Assembly: GCA_016867395.1 (NCBI GenBank)
Contig: VGJS01000002.1
Coordinates: 1 to 64,000, forward strand
From: Candidatus Handelsmanbacteria bacterium
GTDB taxonomy: Bacteria > Latescibacterota > UBA2968 > UBA8231
DNA: 64,000 bases
Reading direction: 5' to 3'
Below are positions 27,434 through 37,045 of the stretch, one piece after another. Under the pieces are notes generated by a model that saw only the letters and a list, made by a program, of their open reading frames with translations, ran no database searches and was not told where the DNA came from. Position 1 is the first letter of the stretch, and every line of letters begins with the position of its first letter. The position numbers were made by a program, and so were the translations under genes.

Positions 27434-27991
27434 GTGTCTCGCATAGGATCGCTGCCGATAGAACTGCCCACGGGCGTGGAACTGGCTGCCCAGGGGGGCG
27501 AAGTGAAGGTCAAAGGGCCCAAAGGGGAACTGCGGGTGCCCTTCAATACCAGTATGCTGGACCTGCAGGTCGAGTCGCAACTGGTGCGTATCCAGCGCCG
27601 GGCCGACGACAAAGCCTCCCGTGCTGTCCACGGGCTCACGAGGTCGCTCATCGCCAATGCGGTAACCGGGGTCACCCAGCGCTTCTCTAAGCGCTTGGAC
27701 GTGTTCGGGGTCGGTTTCCGCGTTGAGGTACAGGGCCGCAAGTTGACCCTCCATATCGGGTTCTCCCATCCGGTGGTCTACGAGGCCCCCGAAGGCATTG
27801 AGTTAATCACCGAGAACGCCATCCAGGGTGCCCAGGTGCGGATCGCGGTGCACGGCATCGACAAGCAGCAGGTCGGACAGACGGCGGCGGAGATCCGCAA
27901 CAAAAGGAAACCGGACCCCTACAAGGGCAAGGGTATCCGCTACGAAAACGAAGTGATCCACTGGAAAGCGGGCAAGACCGCCTCCGCATAA
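27434..27991 (+). CDS. rplF: 50S ribosomal protein L6
   Basis: 185 residues from the GTG at 27434 (MSRIGSLPIELPTGVEL); the longer frame from 27386 overlaps rpsH and is rejected. Carries KVKGPKGELRVPF, GFSHPVVYEAPEGI and the L6 signature RKPDPYKGKGIRYENEVI. It lies near the factor-binding centre. Confidence 0.97.
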   Translation: MSRIGSLPIELPTGVELAAQGGEVKVKGPKGELRVPFNTSMLDLQVESQLVRIQRRADDKASRAVHGLTRSLIANAVTGVTQRFSKRLDVFGVGFRVEVQGRKLTLHIGFSHPVVYEAPEGIELITENAIQGAQVRIAVHGIDKQQVGQTAAEIRNKRKPDPYKGKGIRYENEVIHWKAGKTASA

Positions 27992-28008
27992 GCGCACGGA
28001 CAGGAAAG

Positions 28009-28374
28009 ATGGCAGACAAGAATCGCCACAAGAAGCAGGTGGTGGAGCGGCGACGCTACCGGATTCGCAAGAAGGTTAACGGCACGCAGGTGCGCCCCAG
28101 GCTGGTGGTGCATCGCAGCCTGCGCAATGTCGAGGCGCAGATTATCGATGACACGGCCGGGCATTCCCTCGTCGGGCTCTCCACGCTTTCCAAGGAGTTG
28201 CGGGGGGAGTCCAGCAACCGCACCGAGAAGGGCCGGCAGTTGGGCAAACTGCTGGCGGCCAAGGCAGCCGAGAAGGGCATCAGCCAGGTGGTTTTCGACC
28301 GGGCCGGGGCGTTGTACCACGGCGTCGTCAAGGCGGTGGCCGATGGCGCTCGCGAGGGCGGGCTGAATTTTTAG
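28009..28374 (+). CDS. rplR: 50S ribosomal protein L18
   Basis: 121 residues. RYRIRKKVNGTQVRPRLVVH at the start and the 5S rRNA-binding carboxy end VVFDRAGALYHGVVKAVADG with GAREGGLNF. L18 is needed to incorporate 5S rRNA. Confidence 0.97.
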   Translation: MADKNRHKKQVVERRRYRIRKKVNGTQVRPRLVVHRSLRNVEAQIIDDTAGHSLVGLSTLSKELRGESSNRTEKGRQLGKLLAAKAAEKGISQVVFDRAGALYHGVVKAVADGAREGGLNF

Positions 28375-28390
28375 AGGAGAGGATTTTTAG

Positions 28391-28897
28391 GTGGCCAAGA
28401 TCGATCTTGCCAGTCTTGAACTCAGCGAGGCGGTGGTCCAGAACAGCGTCCGGCGCGTGGCGCATGTGCGTAAGGGCGGACGCCGCTTCAGTTTCACCGC
28501 CATGGTCGTGGTGGGCGACCGCCGCGGCCACGTGGGCATTGGCACGGGCAAGGCGGGCGAAGTGGCCGAAGCTATCCGCAAGGGGACCGAGAACGCGAAG
28601 AAGCATCTGGTCGAAGTGCCTCTGGTGGGCGCCACCATCCCCCACGAGGTGATCGGCAAGTTCGGGGCCGCCGAGGTGCTGCTTAAGCCGGCCTCGCCGG
28701 GAACCGGGGTGATCGCCAGCGGCGGCATCCGCATCCTTCTCGAGTTGGCCGGCATCCACGACATCCTCACCAAGTCGCTGGGCTCGAACAACTCCCAGAA
28801 CAGCGTTAAGGCCGCCCTCCAGGGAATCCTGCAGTTGCGTCACCCCGAAACGGTGGCCAAACTGCGGGGCGTGGAACTGGCGGCGTTGCGGGGTTGA
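28391..28897 (+). CDS. rpsE: 30S ribosomal protein S5
   Basis: 168 residues from a GTG start ([18 protein letters not shown]). The double-stranded-RNA-like fold shows [20 protein letters not shown] and [34 protein letters not shown] is in the carboxy part. It lines the mRNA channel and affects accuracy. Confidence 0.97.
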   Translation: MAKIDLASLELSEAVVQNSVRRVAHVRKGGRRFSFTAMVVVGDRRGHVGIGTGKAGEVAEAIRKGTENAKKHLVEVPLVGATIPHEVIGKFGAAEVLLKPASPGTGVIASGGIRILLELAGIHDILTKSLGSNNSQNSVKAALQGILQLRHPETVAKLRGVELAALRG

Positions 28898-28908
28898 GGA
28901 TAAACCAG

Positions 28909-29091
28909 ATGAAACTAGCCATCGTCCAACGCCGCAGCGCCATCGGCAAATCCCGGGACCAGCAGGAGACCATCCGCGCCTTGGGCATCCGGCGCCTGAA
29001 CGAGCCCGTGGTGCATCTCGATTCGCCGCAGATTCGCGGCATGATCCGCAAGGTGTCGCACCTGCTGTCGGTGCGCCAGATCGAAAACTGA
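28909..29091 (+). CDS. rpmD: 50S ribosomal protein L30
   Basis: 60 residues from the ATG at 28909 (MKLAIVQRRSAIGKSRDQ), with GAGGA overlapping the rpsE stop as Shine-Dalgarno. The in-frame TTG at 28894 lies in the rpsE stop region and would remove that site. LGIRRLNEPVVHLDSPQIRG is the L30 core. Confidence 0.95.
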   Translation: MKLAIVQRRSAIGKSRDQQETIRALGIRRLNEPVVHLDSPQIRGMIRKVSHLLSVRQIEN

Positions 29092-29113
29092 GCCAGGAGG
29101 CGCAAGGACCGCC

Positions 29114-29560
29114 ATGCGTTTAGGTCAGATCAAGCAGCCCCGAGGGGCGCACCGGGACCGCAAAAGGCTGGGGCAGGGAACCGGGTCGGGCTCGGGCAAG
29201 ACCTCAGGTCGCGGGCACAAGGGCCAGCGGGCCCGCTCGGGCGGAGCGCGCGGCCGCCGCACCGGCTTCGAAGGCGGCCAGATGCCCCTGCACCGCCGCA
29301 TTCCCAAGATCGGGTTCACCAACCCCTTCCGGAAGACCTACCAGGTGGTCAACCTCGGCGACATCGAGGAGCGCGGCCTCGATGGGGTGGTCGGGCCGGA
29401 GGAGTTGAAGCGGGCCGGCATGATCCGGAAGGCCGATCTTCCGGTCAAGATCTTAGGGGAAGGGGAACTCAAGCGCGTCCTCACCCTGAAAGCCCACAAA
29501 TTCTCGCAGTCGGCCCAGGACAAGATCGCGCAGGCCGGCGGCAAGGCCGAGGTGATCTGA
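29114..29560 (+). CDS. rplO: 50S ribosomal protein L15
   Basis: 148 residues. The Gly-rich basic amino tail GTGSGSGKTSGRGHKGQRAR and the motif GFEGGQMPLHRRIPKIGF are typical, as is the carboxy domain VLTLKAHKFSQSAQDKI. The stop is one base from the secY GTG, as in most spc operons. Confidence 0.98.
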   Translation: MRLGQIKQPRGAHRDRKRLGQGTGSGSGKTSGRGHKGQRARSGGARGRRTGFEGGQMPLHRRIPKIGFTNPFRKTYQVVNLGDIEERGLDGVVGPEELKRAGMIRKADLPVKILGEGELKRVLTLKAHKFSQSAQDKIAQAGGKAEVI

Positions 29561-29561
29561 G

Positions 29562-30902
29562 GTGCTGCAGAGTTTCCAGAACTGCTTCAAGATCCCTGAT
29601 CTGCGCCGCCGGATCTTCTACGCCTGCGCGTTGCTTTTGGTCTACCGCATCGGCGGCCAGATAACCATCCCGGGAATCAATCCCCTGGTCCTCCAGGAGT
29701 TTTTCGCCGGTTCCGGGGACACCCTGTTTGGCCTCTACGACATGTTTGTGGGTGGCGCATTCACCAGGGCGACGGTTTTCGCCCTGGGGATCATGCCCTA
29801 TATCAGCGCCTCGATCATCCTCCAGTTGCTGGGGGCGGTGGTCCCCTTCTTCCAGAAGTTGCAGCGCGAAGGTGAGGAGGGCCGGCGCAAGATTATGCAG
29901 TACACCCGCTACGGCACGGTGTTCCTGGCGGTCGGCCAGTCCTTTGGCGTCAGCATGTTCCTCGAAACCATCCGCGCCCCCATGTCGGGGCTGAATGCAG
30001 TGGCCGATCCGGGCTGGACCTTCCGCCTGATGACCATGTTGACCATCACCACCGGCACCATCTTCATCATGTGGCTGGGTGAACAGATCACCGAGCGGGG
30101 CATCGGTAACGGCATGTCTCTCATCATCTTCATCGGTATCGTCGCCGAGTTGCCCTATGCCATTAAGAGTGAGTGGTCTCACTACCTGATCAACCGCGGG
30201 GCGGGCAAGAACCTGATCGAGGAGTTGATCCTCATCGCCCTGATGTTCCTGGTGGTCGCATTCGTGATCCTGCTGACCCAGGGGCAGCGCAAGATCCCGG
30301 TGCAGTACGCCAAGAGGGTAGTGGGCCGCCGGGTGTACGGCGGGCAGACGACCCATATTCCGCTGCGCATCAACGCCGCCGGGGTGATACCGATCATCTT
30401 TGCCCAGTCGATCATGTTCATCCCGCAGACGGTGACCAATTTCTTTCCCGAGAGCGACTTCATGCAGACCTTGGGCGGGTTCTTCTCCACCGACTCCGTC
30501 GTCTACTGGACGCTCTACGGTCTGATGATCGTGTTTTTCGCCTATTTCTACACCGCCATCGTCATGGACCCCAACCAGGTGGCGGATACTATGAAGAAGC
30601 ACGGGGGGTTCATCCCAGGGGTGCGGCCGGGCAAGAAGACCGCCCAGTTCATCGACGGCATCATGACCCGCATCACTCTGCCGGGCTCCATCGCCCTGGC
30701 CCTAGTGGCGATCTTCCCCTTCTTCATCTCCCAAGAGTTCAACGTGTCGCCGTCCTTCGCGCAGTTTTTCGGCGGCACGGGTCTGTTGATCGTCGTCGGC
30801 GTGGCCCTCGATACCTTGCAGCAGTTGGAGTCGCAGTTGCTCACCCGGCATTACGAAGGGTTCATGAAGAAAGGGCGGATCCAGGGCCGCCGCGCCGTTT
30901 AG
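29562..30902 (+). CDS. secY: Preprotein translocase subunit SecY
   Basis: 446 residues with ten membrane segments. It begins at a GTG (MLQSFQNCFKIPDLRRRI). The first signature region reads LGIMPYISASIILQLLGAVV, and the plug and lateral-gate helices follow; the cytoplasmic loop near 245 has QGQRKIPVQYAKRVVGRR. It forms the inner-membrane protein channel with SecE encoded at 5772. Confidence 0.98.
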   Translation: MLQSFQNCFKIPDLRRRIFYACALLLVYRIGGQITIPGINPLVLQEFFAGSGDTLFGLYDMFVGGAFTRATVFALGIMPYISASIILQLLGAVVPFFQKLQREGEEGRRKIMQYTRYGTVFLAVGQSFGVSMFLETIRAPMSGLNAVADPGWTFRLMTMLTITTGTIFIMWLGEQITERGIGNGMSLIIFIGIVAELPYAIKSEWSHYLINRGAGKNLIEELILIALMFLVVAFVILLTQGQRKIPVQYAKRVVGRRVYGGQTTHIPLRINAAGVIPIIFAQSIMFIPQTVTNFFPESDFMQTLGGFFSTDSVVYWTLYGLMIVFFAYFYTAIVMDPNQVADTMKKHGGFIPGVRPGKKTAQFIDGIMTRITLPGSIALALVAIFPFFISQEFNVSPSFAQFFGGTGLLIVVGVALDTLQQLESQLLTRHYEGFMKKGRIQGRRAV

Positions 30903-30926
30903 GCGATCCGCCGCAAGGAGGTAAGC

Positions 30927-31043
30927 GTGAAGGTCAGAGCGTCCATTGGCAAGCGTTGCTCGGAGTGCAAGGTCATCCGCCGCCATGGGGTGTTGCGGGT
31001 GATCTGCAAGCGCAATCCACGGCACAAACAACGTCAAGGTTAG
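30927..31043 (+). CDS. rpmJ: 50S ribosomal protein L36
   Basis: 38 residues from a GTG start behind [28 protein letters not shown]. The CxxC, a third Cys (VICKRNPRH) and the His form the zinc-binding type. It follows secY directly; adk, map and infA, present here in many bacteria, are absent. Confidence 0.96.
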   Translation: MKVRASIGKRCSECKVIRRHGVLRVICKRNPRHKQRQG

Positions 31044-31053
31044 GAGGAACCCT

Positions 31054-31437
31054 ATGGCACGTATCGCCGGAGTGGATCTCCCCCGTGATAAACGCATCGC
31101 CGTCGGGCTGACCTATATCTTTGGCATAGGCCAGTCCACGGCGAGGAAGGTTCTGGAGCAGGCCGGGGTCGATTACCATACCCGCGTCCAGGCGCTTAGC
31201 GACGAGCAGGTTTCGGCCCTGCGCGGCATCATCGAGAACCGCATCAAGGTCGAGGGCGCCCTGCGCAGCGAGGTGAGTATAAACGTCAAGCGGCTGATGG
31301 ACATCGGCTGCTATCGGGGATGGCGGCATCGCCGGGGGCTGCCGGCGCGCGGCCAGCGCACCCGCACCAACTCGCGTACCCGCAAGGGGCCGCGTAAGGC
31401 GGTGGCCGGGAAGAAGAAGCCGCCTTCGCCCAAATAA
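31054..31437 (+). CDS. rpsM: 30S ribosomal protein S13
   Basis: 127 residues. [20 protein letters not shown] opening, the helix-two-turn-helix segment, and [20 protein letters not shown] at the tRNA-contacting tail. S13 bridges the 30S head to the 50S. Ten bases after rpmJ. Confidence 0.98.
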   Translation: MARIAGVDLPRDKRIAVGLTYIFGIGQSTARKVLEQAGVDYHTRVQALSDEQVSALRGIIENRIKVEGALRSEVSINVKRLMDIGCYRGWRHRRGLPARGQRTRTNSRTRKGPRKAVAGKKKPPSPK

Positions 31438-31467
31438 GGTTTAACACTTTTCCCGAGGAAGAATCCT

Positions 31468-31860
31468 TTGCCACCTGAGAGAACGCGCCGGCGGCGCAAA
31501 AAAGCCAAACAAGTAGAGTCGGTGGGGATCGCCCATATCCTGTCCACGTTCAACAACACCATTGTCACCCTGACTGACCGGCAGGGCAACGTGATCTCGT
31601 GGGCCACCCCTGGGAAGATGAGCATCAAGGGGAGTCGCAAGTCCACCCCCTTCGCCGGACAGTTGGCCGCCGAAAGGGCGGCCCAGGACGCCTTTGGCAT
31701 GGGCCTGCGGCGGGTGGAGGTCTGGGTGAAGGGGCCGGGCGTGGGGCGTGACTCGGCCATCCGGGCCCTGCAAAACGCCGGCCTGGAGATCTCGGCCATC
31801 CGCGACGTCACCCCCATTCCCCACAACGGCTGCCGGCCTCCCAAGCGCCGCCGGGTCTAA
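31468..31860 (+). CDS. rpsK: 30S ribosomal protein S11
   Basis: 130 residues from a TTG start ([18 protein letters not shown]) after [29 protein letters not shown] and [18 protein letters not shown] identify it. S11 lies on the 30S platform beside the mRNA exit. Confidence 0.97.
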   Translation: MPPERTRRRRKKAKQVESVGIAHILSTFNNTIVTLTDRQGNVISWATPGKMSIKGSRKSTPFAGQLAAERAAQDAFGMGLRRVEVWVKGPGVGRDSAIRALQNAGLEISAIRDVTPIPHNGCRPPKRRRV

Positions 31861-31875
31861 GAAGGAAAGAACGAG

Positions 31876-32502
31876 ATGAGCAGATACGTGGGGCCCAACT
31901 GCCGGTTCTGCCGGCGCGAAGGGGCCAAGTTGTTTCTCAAAGGCGAGCGCTGCAACCTGGAAAAGTGCGCCTTTGAGCGCCGCAGCTACGCCCCCGGCCA
32001 GCACGGTCAGGGCATGCGCCGCAAGCAGTCCGACTACAGCGTGCAGCTGCGGGCCAAGCAGAAGCTGTCGCGGATCTACGGCCTGCGCGAGGGGCAGTTC
32101 CGCAAGTACTACCGGGAGGCCACCCGGGTTCCCGGCGTCAGCGGTGAAAACTTCCTGCGGCTGCTGGAGGGGCGTCTGGACAATATCGTCTTCCGGCTCG
32201 GCATGGCGCCCTCGCGCAAGGCGGCCCGTCAATTGGTCCGCCACAGCCACTTCACCGTCAACGGGCGCAGGGTCAATATCCCCTCGTTCCTGACCAAGCC
32301 GGGGGACGTGATCCAGGTGGGGGTGGCGAGCAAGCAACTGGAAGTCATCCAAGAGTCCATGCGGCGGTCCAGGGAGCCGCTGCCCTGGCTGGCGGTGGAC
32401 AAGGTCAATCTCCAGGGCACGGTGCTGGAGAGGCCGAGCCGGGACAATATCCCGACCGTGGCGGACGAGCAGTTGGTGATCGAGTTCTACTCGCGGGTCT
32501 GA
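31876..32502 (+). CDS. rpsD: 30S ribosomal protein S4
   Basis: 208 residues. The amino end has four cysteines in a zinc pattern (CRFCRREG then GERCNLEKC), followed by YAPGQHGQGMRRKQSDY. The S4 RNA-binding domain contains LDNIVFRLGMAPSRKAARQ and VNGRRVNIPSF. In many bacteria S4 represses the alpha operon. Confidence 0.98.
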   Translation: MSRYVGPNCRFCRREGAKLFLKGERCNLEKCAFERRSYAPGQHGQGMRRKQSDYSVQLRAKQKLSRIYGLREGQFRKYYREATRVPGVSGENFLRLLEGRLDNIVFRLGMAPSRKAARQLVRHSHFTVNGRRVNIPSFLTKPGDVIQVGVASKQLEVIQESMRRSREPLPWLAVDKVNLQGTVLERPSRDNIPTVADEQLVIEFYSRV

Positions 32503-32543
32503 GCCCGCGCCTGACCTCCAATCCGGAATTCCAGGGAGTCGTT

Positions 32544-33560
32544 ATGAAGCTAGACGGCCTTCAGATGCCCAGGCTGGTCGAGATCGAGAAGGACTCGTTG
32601 AGCGAGGCTTACGGGAAATTCGTGTTGCAACCGCTCGAACGGGGTTTTGGCATGACCGTGGGGCACGCCCTGCGCCGGGTTTTGCTCTCGGCCATCCAGG
32701 GCGCCGCCATCAAGCGGGTCAACATCGAAGGCGTGCAGCACGAGTTCTCGGTGGTCAAGGGGATGCGCGAGGACATGCCCGAACTCGTCCTCAACCTCAA
32801 GGAGGTGGCCCTGCGCTACCATGGCGAGGAGGATCGGGTGTTGCGGGTGGATGCCAAGGGCGCCGGCGAGCTGCTGGCCAGGCAACTGGCCGTCGATCCC
32901 AGCGTGGAGGTGATGAACCCGGACCTGCACCTGGCAACCTTGGGGTCCAACGCCGACTTCAAGATGGACTTCACCGTGGGCAAGGGCCGCGGCTACGTCT
33001 TCGCCGAGGAGAACAAAACCCCGGACCAGCCCATTGGCACCATCCCGCTCGACGCAAACTTTTCGCCGGTGCTCAAGGTCAAGTACGAGGTCGAAAACGC
33101 CCGCGTCGGCCGGCGCACCGACTACGACAAGCTCACCCTGGAGGTGTGGACCAACGGCTCGCTGAAGCCCGAGGACGCCATCGCCCAAGCCGCCCACATC
33201 CTCACCGAGCACTGTAATCTCTTCATCAACTTCGAGGACGAGCCGGCCCAGGTTGAGGAGAAACGGGTCGATGAGGAGAGTAAGCGCATCGCCCGGCTGC
33301 TGGCCACGCCGGTGGACGAGTTGGAGCTTTCGGTCCGCTCCGCCAACTGCCTGCGAGCCGCGGGGATCCTCCACCTGCGCGAGTTGGTGTCGCGCAGCGA
33401 AAGCGAGATGCTCAAATTCCGCAATTTCGGCCGCAAATCTCTCACCGAGCTGGGGGAAATCCTCCAGAAACTCGACCTTCGCTGGGGCATGGATATCTCG
33501 ATTTACGAGCATATCAGCATCGAGGAAGAGGTCGCCGCGCCTGCCAGCGAGGAGTTCTGA
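32544..33560 (+). CDS. rpoA: RNA polymerase alpha subunit
   Basis: 338 residues. The amino domain has the assembly motif GFGMTVGHALRRVLLSAIQG; the carboxy domain keeps the UP-element-binding residues in VRSANCLRAAGILHLREL and FGRKSLTELGEIL. Alpha dimers start polymerase assembly and receive activator contacts. It sits in its usual place after rpsD. Confidence 0.98.
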   Translation: MKLDGLQMPRLVEIEKDSLSEAYGKFVLQPLERGFGMTVGHALRRVLLSAIQGAAIKRVNIEGVQHEFSVVKGMREDMPELVLNLKEVALRYHGEEDRVLRVDAKGAGELLARQLAVDPSVEVMNPDLHLATLGSNADFKMDFTVGKGRGYVFAEENKTPDQPIGTIPLDANFSPVLKVKYEVENARVGRRTDYDKLTLEVWTNGSLKPEDAIAQAAHILTEHCNLFINFEDEPAQVEEKRVDEESKRIARLLATPVDELELSVRSANCLRAAGILHLRELVSRSESEMLKFRNFGRKSLTELGEILQKLDLRWGMDISIYEHISIEEEVAAPASEEF

Positions 33561-33581
33561 TTCACCGGGAAAGCCTGGATA

Positions 33582-34013
33582 ATGAGACACGGCAAGAAAG
33601 TCGCCAAGTTAGGGCGCACCTACGACCATCGCAAAGCGATGATGGCCAATATCGTGGCCTCGTTCTTCGCCCACGAGGCCATCCAGACCACCGAGGCGCG
33701 GGCCAAGGAGCTGCGCCGTGAGGCGGAGCACGTGATCACCTTTGCCAAACGCGGCGACCTGCACGCCCGCCGGCAGGTGCTGCGCCTGATCCCCGACAAG
33801 AAGGTGGTCGCCAAGATCTTCGGGGAGATCGCTCCGCGCTACACCAACCGACAGGGCGGGTACACCCGCATCGTCAAGCTGGGCTACCGCCGCGGGGACG
33901 CGGCCTCGGTCTGCCTCATCGAGCTGGTCGACCGGCCGGCCGCGGAGTCGCGCCCCGCGACCAAGGCCGAAGAGGTTGAGAAGGAAAGAGCTGGGGCGGA
34001 GGAAAAGAGCTGA
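33582..34013 (+). CDS. rplQ: 50S ribosomal protein L17
   Basis: 143 residues. [20 protein letters not shown] opening and [20 protein letters not shown] identify it. The last ~20 residues are a charged extension ([16 protein letters not shown]) beyond the minimal L17 core. It is the last gene of the supercluster. Confidence 0.97.
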   Translation: MRHGKKVAKLGRTYDHRKAMMANIVASFFAHEAIQTTEARAKELRREAEHVITFAKRGDLHARRQVLRLIPDKKVVAKIFGEIAPRYTNRQGGYTRIVKLGYRRGDAASVCLIELVDRPAAESRPATKAEEVEKERAGAEEKS

Positions 34014-34045
34014 GCGTTCACACCACTGGAACTGGGCGGGACGAG

Positions 34046-34072
34046 AGCGGCTTCTCGTGCCGCTTTTTTTTT
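34046..34072 (+). terminator. Rho-independent terminator closing the ribosomal cluster
   Basis: AGCGGC (34046-34051), seven-base loop, GCCGCT (34059-34064), then nine consecutive T bases. Extra wobble and A-T pairs lengthen the stem outward. This is the first strong terminator after the rpmG promoter region, 28.8 kb upstream. Confidence 0.9.
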
Positions 34073-34083
34073 GAGGGACGCCG

Positions 34084-35445
34084 ATGAAAAAGGGCGAACT
34101 AGTGGTGGCTGAGGTGAGGGGCCTGACGCCCCAGGGCGAGGGTCTCGCCCTGGCCGAGGGCCGGACCCTGATCGTGCCGCGGGCGGTGCCGGGGGACAGG
34201 GTTGAGGCCAGGGTGGCGGGAAAACAAAAGGGCCGCCTGCTGGCTTTTCCCGAGCGCTTCATCGCGACCGGGGCCGTGCGCCAGCAACCACCCTGCCGGC
34301 ATTTTGGTCGCTGCGGCGGTTGCCGCTGGCAGGATCTGCCTTATCCCGAGCAGTTGCGCTTCAAGGAGGGGTTGGTGCAGGGGGCCCTGGCCGATCGCGG
34401 GGTAAGCGCGGCGGATTGGCTGCCCATCCTGGCCAGCCCCAGCCCCCTGTTCTACCGCAACAAGATGGAGTTCTCCTTTGCCGCCGGCCCGGATGGGGCC
34501 CTGATCCTGGGGCTGCACTTGCGAGGGAGTTTCGACCGGGTATTCGACGTGGAGGAGTGCCACCTGCAATCGGCCTTGTCCAACCAGGTGGTGGCGGCGG
34601 TGCGCCGGCACGCTGTCGGGCTGGGTATACCGGCCTATGACCTGAAGACCCACCAGGGGCAGTTGCGCTTCCTGGTGATCAGGCAGGCGGTGGGAACCGG
34701 TGAGATTTTGGTCGAACTAGTGGTGGCAAAGTATCCCAGCCCGGAGGTGGACGCCCTGGCCGCCGGGGTGCTGGCCGAACTGCCCCAGATCACCACCTTA
34801 GTGCTGACTCTGCACGCGGGCAAGGCCCAGGTGGCCGCCGGGCAGGCACAGTGGGTGGTCAAGGGTCGCGGCGGGATCGAGGAGGTTTGCGGCGGCCTGC
34901 GTTTCGCCATATCGCCGCGCTCGTTTTTCCAGACCAACCCCCGGCAGGCGGAGAACCTTTACGCCGAGGCCAGCTGGATGGGCGGGGAACTGGACGGCCT
35001 GGAGGTACTCGACCTGTACTGCGGCACCGGCAGCCTGAGTTTGCACCTGGCCCGCCAGGCGCGCGTCGTATGGGGGGTGGAGGTGGTGGTCGAGGCGGTG
35101 GAGGACGCCCGTGGCAATGCGCGGCGCAACGGCCTGAATAACTGCGAGTTTCTCGCCGGCCCAGCCGAGGAGGTACTGCCGGCCCTGTGGCGGGAGGGCC
35201 GGCGTTTCGACCGAATCTTCGTCGATCCGCCCCGGGCCGGCCTGCACCCCAAGGTGCTGAAGGCCCTGGGAGACCTCAGGGCGCCCCAGGTGGTGTACAT
35301 CTCCTGCAACCCCCTCACCCTGGCCGCTGATCTGGCGGGGTTGCAGGAGGCGGGGTACTGGGTAAGGGCGGTGCGGCCGGTGGACATGTTCCCCCAGACG
35401 CCCCACTGCGAAGCAATCGCCAGCTTGGTGCTGGGGGATGTTTAG
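34084..35445 (+). CDS. rRNA (uracil-C5) methyltransferase, RlmD/TrmA family
   Basis: 453 residues. A TRAM domain (1-~60), then an iron-sulfur site C71, C77, C80 and C159 (CRHFGRCGGC and EECHLQ). The SAM-dependent methyltransferase part contains LDLYCGTGSLSLHLA (about 318), VDPPRAGLHPKV and the catalytic Cys C408 in YISCNPLT. These proteins convert a specific uridine in 23S rRNA (U1939 or U747) or tRNA U54 to 5-methyluridine; the TRAM plus cluster form favours the RlmD/RlmCD type. Start just downstream of the cluster terminator. Confidence 0.9.
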   Translation: MKKGELVVAEVRGLTPQGEGLALAEGRTLIVPRAVPGDRVEARVAGKQKGRLLAFPERFIATGAVRQQPPCRHFGRCGGCRWQDLPYPEQLRFKEGLVQGALADRGVSAADWLPILASPSPLFYRNKMEFSFAAGPDGALILGLHLRGSFDRVFDVEECHLQSALSNQVVAAVRRHAVGLGIPAYDLKTHQGQLRFLVIRQAVGTGEILVELVVAKYPSPEVDALAAGVLAELPQITTLVLTLHAGKAQVAAGQAQWVVKGRGGIEEVCGGLRFAISPRSFFQTNPRQAENLYAEASWMGGELDGLEVLDLYCGTGSLSLHLARQARVVWGVEVVVEAVEDARGNARRNGLNNCEFLAGPAEEVLPALWREGRRFDRIFVDPPRAGLHPKVLKALGDLRAPQVVYISCNPLTLAADLAGLQEAGYWVRAVRPVDMFPQTPHCEAIASLVLGDV

Positions 35446-35463
35446 GGGGCGGGCCGCCGGGGT

Positions 35464-36993
35464 TCAGTTGGCGGAGGCGGGCGGGGGCGTCGGCGGGCGG
35501 GGCCGGGAGGCAAGCTCGGGCTCGGCGGCGATAATCTGGGTTTCGAGGTAGCCGTAGAGCTGGCTCAACTTGCTGTGGATGTTCCTGAGGTGCTCAAAGT
35601 CCTTGATGTTCTTGAGGTAATGCCAGGGGACGATGTCGTCCTCCTTCATCGGGATGGCCTGGGATTGGTAGGCGATCTGGAGGCCGTGCTGGAGCACCTG
35701 GTTTTTAGGTCTCACCTGCTTAAGGTGAGTCCGGACGATCTGCATCAGCACCGAGAACTTAAAGGGCACCTCGGGCTTAAACTGCTTCACCGCCTCGGGG
35801 AAATCCATCCTGGGGTAGAGGGTGAAATGGAGGATGTGCTGGCGCAACTCCGCGAAGATGTTGGGCCAGGGCCCTTGCAAAAAATCGGTGTTTTCGTCGA
35901 TGTGCGGGCACTTCTCCTGGAGCACGTAGGACAGGAAGGCCGGGCTGCTTTCGATGAGTAGGCCGCCGGCGCTGTAGTTGACTACCGTCGCCTCAAGACC
36001 GCGTTCGGAGCGGATGAAACTCAGGGGCTTCACCACCTCGTTCTGGGTGCGCGCCTCGACGATTTCGAGGAGGAGCTCGTAGAACTTGCCGTCGTGGGAG
36101 AAGCGCCCGATGATCCTTTCGCCCTCGTGGAGGGAGTAGCTGCTGTCCCGGCCCTTCTTGCCGCCGGAGGCGCGTATCGGTCTTTTCAGGTAGAGCACGT
36201 CCCGCAAGGATTCCATTTCTAAAGCCAGCACGTTCACCTTACCCAGCACCACCTCGATGTCGGGTTTGAGGATCATGCCGGTGCTGCGGGGGCGGAAGAT
36301 CTTGGAAATGCTGATGTAGCGCTCGTGCCGCTGCTTGTTAAGCATCAGGGTGCGAAACTCGGCGATGGCCTCGCGGGTGGAGAAGACCGGGCGACAGGAT
36401 TCCTGGTTGACGTGGGGGTTGGTGGTCAGGTCCTTGAGAATCTGCACCGGCGCTTCTTGGACGGGAAAGGTCTCGCTAGTTGTCCGAACGAAGGTTTGGA
36501 AGGTGACGTGGGAGGTCAGCGGTAACCGCGTGTCGCCGTAGTTCCGCATGGTGTAGCGGAGGAACTGGCGTTTCTCTTGCTTGCGGACCGAGCTGATGGG
36601 AATCAGCTTGTAGGCGGCCTGGGCGTGGAAGTCGAGGGTCCCGACAATCTCAGGCAGCAGATGGAAGCGCCCCAGGATGCGGCAGACAATGCGGTGGGGG
36701 ATGCGGCGGTGGTAGAAGTGCAGGGATACGGTCTTAGAAGACAGGTTCTGATCGGTGGAGAGCTTGAGGTTTTCGGGGGTGGTGATGTAGAAGTGAATGC
36801 CTTCGGCGTAGAGCTTGTTGTCGCGCCGGAGAAGGAAGGACTTGCCCAGATACTCGATCTTGCTACTGCCCCTGCCCTTGTGATTGTAGACCAGAGCCGC
36901 GGGCGGGCTGAATTCGATCAGGCGCTCGATCTCAAGCTTGGGATCGCAGCTTGGGTCGCTGGAATTTCTTCTGCCAAAAAAAAAATTCAACAT
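35464..36993 (-). CDS. Large PilZ-like protein of unknown function
   Basis: 509 residues from the ATG ending at 36993 (MLNFFFGRRNSSDPS). A TTG 13 codons upstream (37032) is possible, but the predicted promoter would put it about seven bases from the transcript start. No signal peptide or membrane segment. PilZ-like marks: KRQFLRY near residue 140 (RxxxR-type basic site) and NYSAGGLLIES near residue 340 (N-x-S-x-x-G), spaced further apart than in a canonical PilZ, so either two degenerate units or an inserted domain. It resembles PilZ-related proteins of uncharacterised families. Cyclic-di-GMP binding is an inference. The protein tail is Pro-rich (RPRPPTPPPASAN). It converges on the methyltransferase gene. 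Confidence 0.75.
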   Translation of the reverse strand: MLNFFFGRRNSSDPSCDPKLEIERLIEFSPPAALVYNHKGRGSSKIEYLGKSFLLRRDNKLYAEGIHFYITTPENLKLSTDQNLSSKTVSLHFYHRRIPHRIVCRILGRFHLLPEIVGTLDFHAQAAYKLIPISSVRKQEKRQFLRYTMRNYGDTRLPLTSHVTFQTFVRTTSETFPVQEAPVQILKDLTTNPHVNQESCRPVFSTREAIAEFRTLMLNKQRHERYISISKIFRPRSTGMILKPDIEVVLGKVNVLALEMESLRDVLYLKRPIRASGGKKGRDSSYSLHEGERIIGRFSHDGKFYELLLEIVEARTQNEVVKPLSFIRSERGLEATVVNYSAGGLLIESSPAFLSYVLQEKCPHIDENTDFLQGPWPNIFAELRQHILHFTLYPRMDFPEAVKQFKPEVPFKFSVLMQIVRTHLKQVRPKNQVLQHGLQIAYQSQAIPMKEDDIVPWHYLKNIKDFEHLRNIHSKLSQLYGYLETQIIAAEPELASRPRPPTPPPASAN

Positions 36994-37045
36994 CAGGCAG
37001 GGGCTCGGTGGTTGGGTGCTGGTGGAGGACAATGTTTAAATAAAA

